Shown here one piece after another: positions 22,101 through 23,976 of a DNA stretch of 23,976 bases. Where the stretch lies: the NCBI GenBank assembly GCA_900768105.1, contig CAAGBQ010000046.1, positions 1 through 23,976 on the forward strand, in the 5' to 3' direction. Made by a program: the position numbers and the translations under genes. Each line of letters opens with the position of its first letter. Within the stretch, counting starts at the first letter, position 1. This DNA comes from Oscillospiraceae bacterium (lineage in GTDB: Bacteria > Bacillota > Clostridia > Oscillospirales > Ruminococcaceae). Under the pieces are notes generated by a model, which saw only the letters and a list, made by a program, of their open reading frames with translations, was not told where the DNA came from and searched no databases.

Positions 22101-22549
22101 TTTGGGGTTATTACAATCGAAACCTGCTTTCGGTTGCTTCGCCGGTGGACGGTTCCGACGGAGTTACATATACAATTTCCTCAAGCGATTTTTCAAGCAA
22201 GGTTTACAGCAAGGCAGGAATAAGCCTTTATGGCGACCCTTCCGGCTGGATAAGCATTGAAAGCTATTGGGAGGGAACGGATTATGTAAACAAGGTAAGC
22301 CTTGGCGGAACATCTTACAGTGCGCGCAAGCTGCGCGAAAGCGTGCTTGGAATGACGAAGCTGCGTTCCACGGCGTTTACCGTGCAGTATGACGGCTTCC
22401 GCGACAGCTTTGTTTTTACCTGTTACGGCTACGGCCACGGCGTGGGCATGAGCGCGAAAGGCTCCATTGCTTATGCAAATCAGGGCTACGGTTGGCGGGA
22501 TATTTTGATGAAGTATTACTCCAACTGCTATATAGCAATGAAATATTAA
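19175..22549 (+). CDS. Fusion protein: degenerate CinA - membrane helix - class B sortase - Ser-rich linker - SpoIID-like domain
   Basis: One uninterrupted frame of about 1,124 residues. Residues 1-145 align with the CinA MoCF-like domain (starts QSEIFLL, has IIGGMGEKHANMT and IIMLPGESAAFEFM). Residues 146-235 resemble the CinA KH-like part (LRAAGISKEEAQQAAEE). Residues 238-400 resemble the PncC/CinA C-terminal domain (LLSKHGKNSEWTAAVLAGEV), but the AESCTGG motif reads AVEGMQR. A single membrane helix follows (KIIFIVCVAVFIGCMGYL, about 416-436). Residues 455-690 are a class B sortase with His549 (IIIYGHN), Cys649 (TLSTC) and Arg657. Residues 700-865 form a Ser/Glu-rich linker, and residues 865-1124 a SpoIID-like domain with Glu897, HVKAQAVATYTY, YFSESCGET and YGYGHGVGMS. 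The first 400 residues should be cytoplasmic, the rest outside. The start is an apparent ATC (see RBS); the next conventional start is TTG at 19232, which would cut the first beta strand. Roles are inferred from domains. Confidence 0.85.
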   Translation: MQSEIFLLSNVRQENLANLLQRELGAFGVTNVRGKRIDADRQTVHKAVAQAIADYNIIMIIGGMGEKHANMTVAAVSAAIGFDTVEKDGELFPEGAEIFRNKEGYPSGCALAQGNQCIIMLPGESAAFEFMLCYRVSPYLAEFLGAPCAIKTLRAAGISKEEAQQAAEEAKTFGTAVQVFGDGDEVAVQIYSRGVNVREAREQANAAAKNLIDALGDAVYAVDAENIGQALGQELRKKNLKIAFAVEGMQRVEIMRSAMANEYMESYLGASQGVERWQIPEKLLSKHGKNSEWTAAVLAGEVCKKSGVSIGAAVTSDFTRPQDGAFVAVCMGDNLWTEKVTVPENDREQLVAAAGKRAAALAREVAAAYPQVFDGAVSLIGAVSGKSRFKTSKKGGGEHKTSRFIPSKYDTAGERARKIIFIVCVAVFIGCMGYLSTKLFDSVNHRSLAATLQSLLDPSDAPADWQYLPEFYNLYQENNDFIGYIKIDDSNVEYPVVQTAKENSKGLVGQYYLRKDYYGNYSMYGTPFVDYRCDVTPQNQSKNIIIYGHNIYDDGQMFSDLVKYRKLSFYKEHPVIRFDSLYERNEWLVVGVIVTNAYAKDGPVWEYHNFIDGSDSEAADFVEQIKKRTLIVTGVEFDESDNYLTLSTCCYDFTDARMVIFARQLRDGESAEVSTEGAYYSTSPLMPDKWYQAISKTQGSESDASYGAPESSSAGSESESESESEPIETYPDVDISDSSSESESSAAESESSSESSKPESSSASSESSKPSSSSESSKPESSSASSESSESSVPESESSSESSSESSSESDGNLSYADTKSHIRIPAKSSQSSSSASSAKPSSSSSSSSSHSSSSSVPQGDISGASAYYGQSLVDTVTINGTNMSVFDAVCQIVAYEAGYGQPDEHVKAQAVATYTYIKYHGGNLSAGTKTKVTDQIRRCVAEVIGYAVLDDRSDRYILATYFSESCGETASAEWVWGYYNRNLLSVASPVDGSDGVTYTISSSDFSSKVYSKAGISLYGDPSGWISIESYWEGTDYVNKVSLGGTSYSARKLRESVLGMTKLRSTAFTVQYDGFRDSFVFTCYGYGHGVGMSAKGSIAYANQGYGWRDILMKYYSNCYIAMKY
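21265..21745 (+). repeat. Degenerate codon repeat encoding the Ser/Glu linker
   Basis: A purine-rich low-complexity tract built from GAAAGC, AGCAGC, TCCTCC and CCGGAAAGC words that encodes ESS, SES and SKPESS units. The unit length varies, so this is a slippage-prone protein linker and not a CRISPR or minisatellite array. It separates the sortase and SpoIID domains. Confidence 0.8.
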
Positions 22550-22562
22550 AGATACAAAGAAG

Positions 22563-22605
22563 CCCCTGCCTGCTCAAGAAAAAGAGCGGGCAGGGGTGTT
22601 TTTTT
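22563..22605 (+). terminator. Terminator of the nifS-thiI-fusion unit
   Basis: CCCCTGCCTGCTC (22563-22575) pairs with GAGCGGGCAGGGG (22584-22596) with one G-U pair and an 8-base loop, followed by TGTTTTTTT. Confidence 0.93.
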
Positions 22606-22641
22606 GCGGAACTGCGGCTTACAAAGGTAATCCGGTGGCTT

Positions 22642-23892
22642 TTATTCAAATTTTATTATTTGGCCGATGCTGTTATCGCCCCAAATATACATTTCTCCGT
22701 CCTTTGAAACGGCTGTACCGTTGGAATTGCCTATGCAAATTTGGGCTATGTTTTGATATTCAAGCTTTGTGGGTTTAGAAACAATATCGAGCCGGCCCTG
22801 CGGCAAACCGGAGCTTTCCTTATTTATTATGCCTTTTGTATCTATGCCCCAGACATATATTTCTCCGCTTTCCGAAAGAGCGCCCGCGACAAAATGCCTG
22901 CCGTCCACACTTTTGATATTTTCAAGATCCTTTTTATATATCAAATCTGAAATGCGGGCGTCGGTTTCCGCATCCGACAGACCCAGGCCGGGGCTGCCAA
23001 ACACATAAACCCCTCCGGTTTCTGAAACCGCAACAACATTGAAAGCAAGAGCCGCAACATCAACGATTTTTTCGGGAAAATCAATTTTTGCCGGCGTATT
23101 GAAAACAAGATCGGGCTTTTCCATATTTATGTCGGTCAAAAGAATTCCCTGAATATATACGGAACCGTCATCGGAAAGGAATACATACGACATACCCGAT
23201 GTACAGATTTTTTCGCACTTAAAATCCAGTGGCAATTTTGTAAAGACTTTATCCTGTTCGGATTCGGAGCCGTACCAATCGTAATCGTGTGCACTTTCAA
23301 ACAGCTCCATTTTTATACCCGCATGGTACACCGTGCCATCTTCTTTAATGGCAAGTGTAAATGAGGTTGAAGTTGAAACCTGCTTTACGCCGTCTATTTC
23401 TTCTATTTTTGTCGGGGTCAACACGGGTTTGCCTCCAAGCCCCGCTTCGTATGTATTGTTAAGCCCCCATGTATATAAGGTGCCGCTTTCTGTCAGGGCA
23501 TAGCTGCTTATTACAGAACCGGCGTCTTTTATAGGCTCGTCAAAGCAAAGCCTATACGGAGAAACCGGCGTTGCCGTTTTTCCCTCCGGAATATCATTGT
23601 CAATATCGCCGTTACCTATTCCGCCGTAAACATTCGTACCCCAAAGCGCAATAGAACCGTCGTTCAATATGGCGACGCCTGTTCCGTTATAACAATTTAT
23701 GCTTTTAATATCCTTTTTGTACAAATGCTCGATGTATGGACATTCTGCTTCGGCTTGTTCGGGGGTTTCCGCGTTGCTTTCGAGGGCTTCGCCGTGCGGT
23801 TGGCTTTCGCCTTCGGAGGAGGTGTTTTTCCGTGCCTCCGAACAGGAGCAAAGCAGCAGCAATGCAAGCAGCAGCGACAGTATTTTCTTCAT
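22642..23892 (-). CDS. RCC1-repeat beta-propeller lipoprotein
   Basis: A 416-residue exported protein. A lipoprotein signal (KKILSLLLALLLLCSC, Cys17 as the likely lipidated residue) is followed by a Ser/Glu-rich spacer of about 35 residues. The rest contains seven copies of a DG-x-x-Y-x-W-G-like motif (NDGSIALWGTN, ESGTLYTWGLN, EDGTVYHAGIK, DDGSVYIQGIL, ETGGVYVFGSP, ESGEIYVWGID, KDGEMYIWGDN), one per blade, which fits a seven-bladed RCC1/BLIP-II propeller. Bacterial members act in protein binding or have unknown roles. The ATG at 23892 has GGAGG 9 bases upstream. It is convergent with the sortase/SpoIID fusion; no functional link is shown. The ligand is unknown. Confidence 0.88.
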   Translation of the reverse strand: MKKILSLLLALLLLCSCSEARKNTSSEGESQPHGEALESNAETPEQAEAECPYIEHLYKKDIKSINCYNGTGVAILNDGSIALWGTNVYGGIGNGDIDNDIPEGKTATPVSPYRLCFDEPIKDAGSVISSYALTESGTLYTWGLNNTYEAGLGGKPVLTPTKIEEIDGVKQVSTSTSFTLAIKEDGTVYHAGIKMELFESAHDYDWYGSESEQDKVFTKLPLDFKCEKICTSGMSYVFLSDDGSVYIQGILLTDINMEKPDLVFNTPAKIDFPEKIVDVAALAFNVVAVSETGGVYVFGSPGLGLSDAETDARISDLIYKKDLENIKSVDGRHFVAGALSESGEIYVWGIDTKGIINKESSGLPQGRLDIVSKPTKLEYQNIAQICIGNSNGTAVSKDGEMYIWGDNSIGQIIKFE

Positions 23893-23932
23893 GGCCCTTT
23901 CCTCCGATTCTCAAATATATTTTTCCGTTTCT

Positions 23933-23938
23933 ATTATA
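23933..23938 (-). promoter_or_regulatory. -10 element of the RCC1 lipoprotein gene
   Basis: TATAAT on the minus strand 40 bases before the start codon. No good -35 hexamer is seen at the usual distance within the window. Confidence 0.45.
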
Positions 23939-23976
23939 CACCTGCTTTTCCGCAAATTCTATTTACAAATGTGACA

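Overview
The window looks like a chromosomal segment of a Gram-positive gut-type Clostridia member, most likely Oscillospiraceae or a related Eubacteriales lineage. The signs are a type III glutamine synthetase, a class B sortase domain, a SpoIID domain, a VanY-type carboxypeptidase, strong GGAGG ribosome binding sites with several TTG starts, and the short palindromic CTCCCCT/AAGGTGGC-type intergenic repeats I associate with this group. Taxonomy is inferred; no rRNA or other phylogenetic marker was analysed. Coding density is high and there is no sign of phage, IS elements, CRISPR or tRNA genes.

Layout. 1-2455: the 3' end of glycerol kinase, a convergent zinc-type alcohol dehydrogenase, and a divergent TetR regulator with a palindrome in the shared promoter region. 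2463-7267 (minus strand): an Eis-like N-acetyltransferase, glutamine synthetase III (glnN) and an MFS exporter. 7378-10073 (minus): an XRE-type regulator with a long helical C-terminus, a GNAT and an iron/B12-type substrate-binding lipoprotein, the last two forming an operon. 10177-12480 (plus): a CBM9-like protein, rsmE and a VanY lipoprotein. 12501-14736 (minus): a HAD phosphatase followed by a fusion of a beta-lactamase fold lacking its catalytic residues with a GNAT. 14862-16030 (plus): a yybP-ykoY (Mn2+) riboswitch with an overlapping terminator, then a CaCA-family cation exchanger. 16031-16661: a non-coding cluster of palindromic repeats. 16662-22605 (plus): nifS-type cysteine desulfurase, a possible 30-codon micro-ORF, thiI, and a very large fusion gene. 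22642-23892 (minus): an RCC1-like beta-propeller lipoprotein.

The most unusual object is the fusion gene at 19175-22549, about 1,124 residues. A degenerate CinA (MoCF-like, KH-like and PncC-like parts, all without their signature motifs) is followed by one membrane helix, a class B sortase with an intact His/Cys/Arg triad, a long Ser/Glu-rich linker, and a SpoIID-like peptidoglycan lytic domain. The order of parts fits one protein with a cytoplasmic sensor-like half and an extracellular wall-acting half. Its only well-placed start codon is AUC. It lies downstream of nifS and thiI, the pair for tRNA 4-thiouridine synthesis, apparently in one transcription unit ending at 22605.

Other points of interest: the Mn2+ riboswitch suggests that the CaCA exchanger handles manganese; the 30-codon frame bridges nifS and thiI with ATGA overlaps at both ends; the beta-lactamase-fold/GNAT fusion has lost the SxxK and YxN motifs; and the heptamer TGAGCAC looks over-represented, including inside terminator stems.
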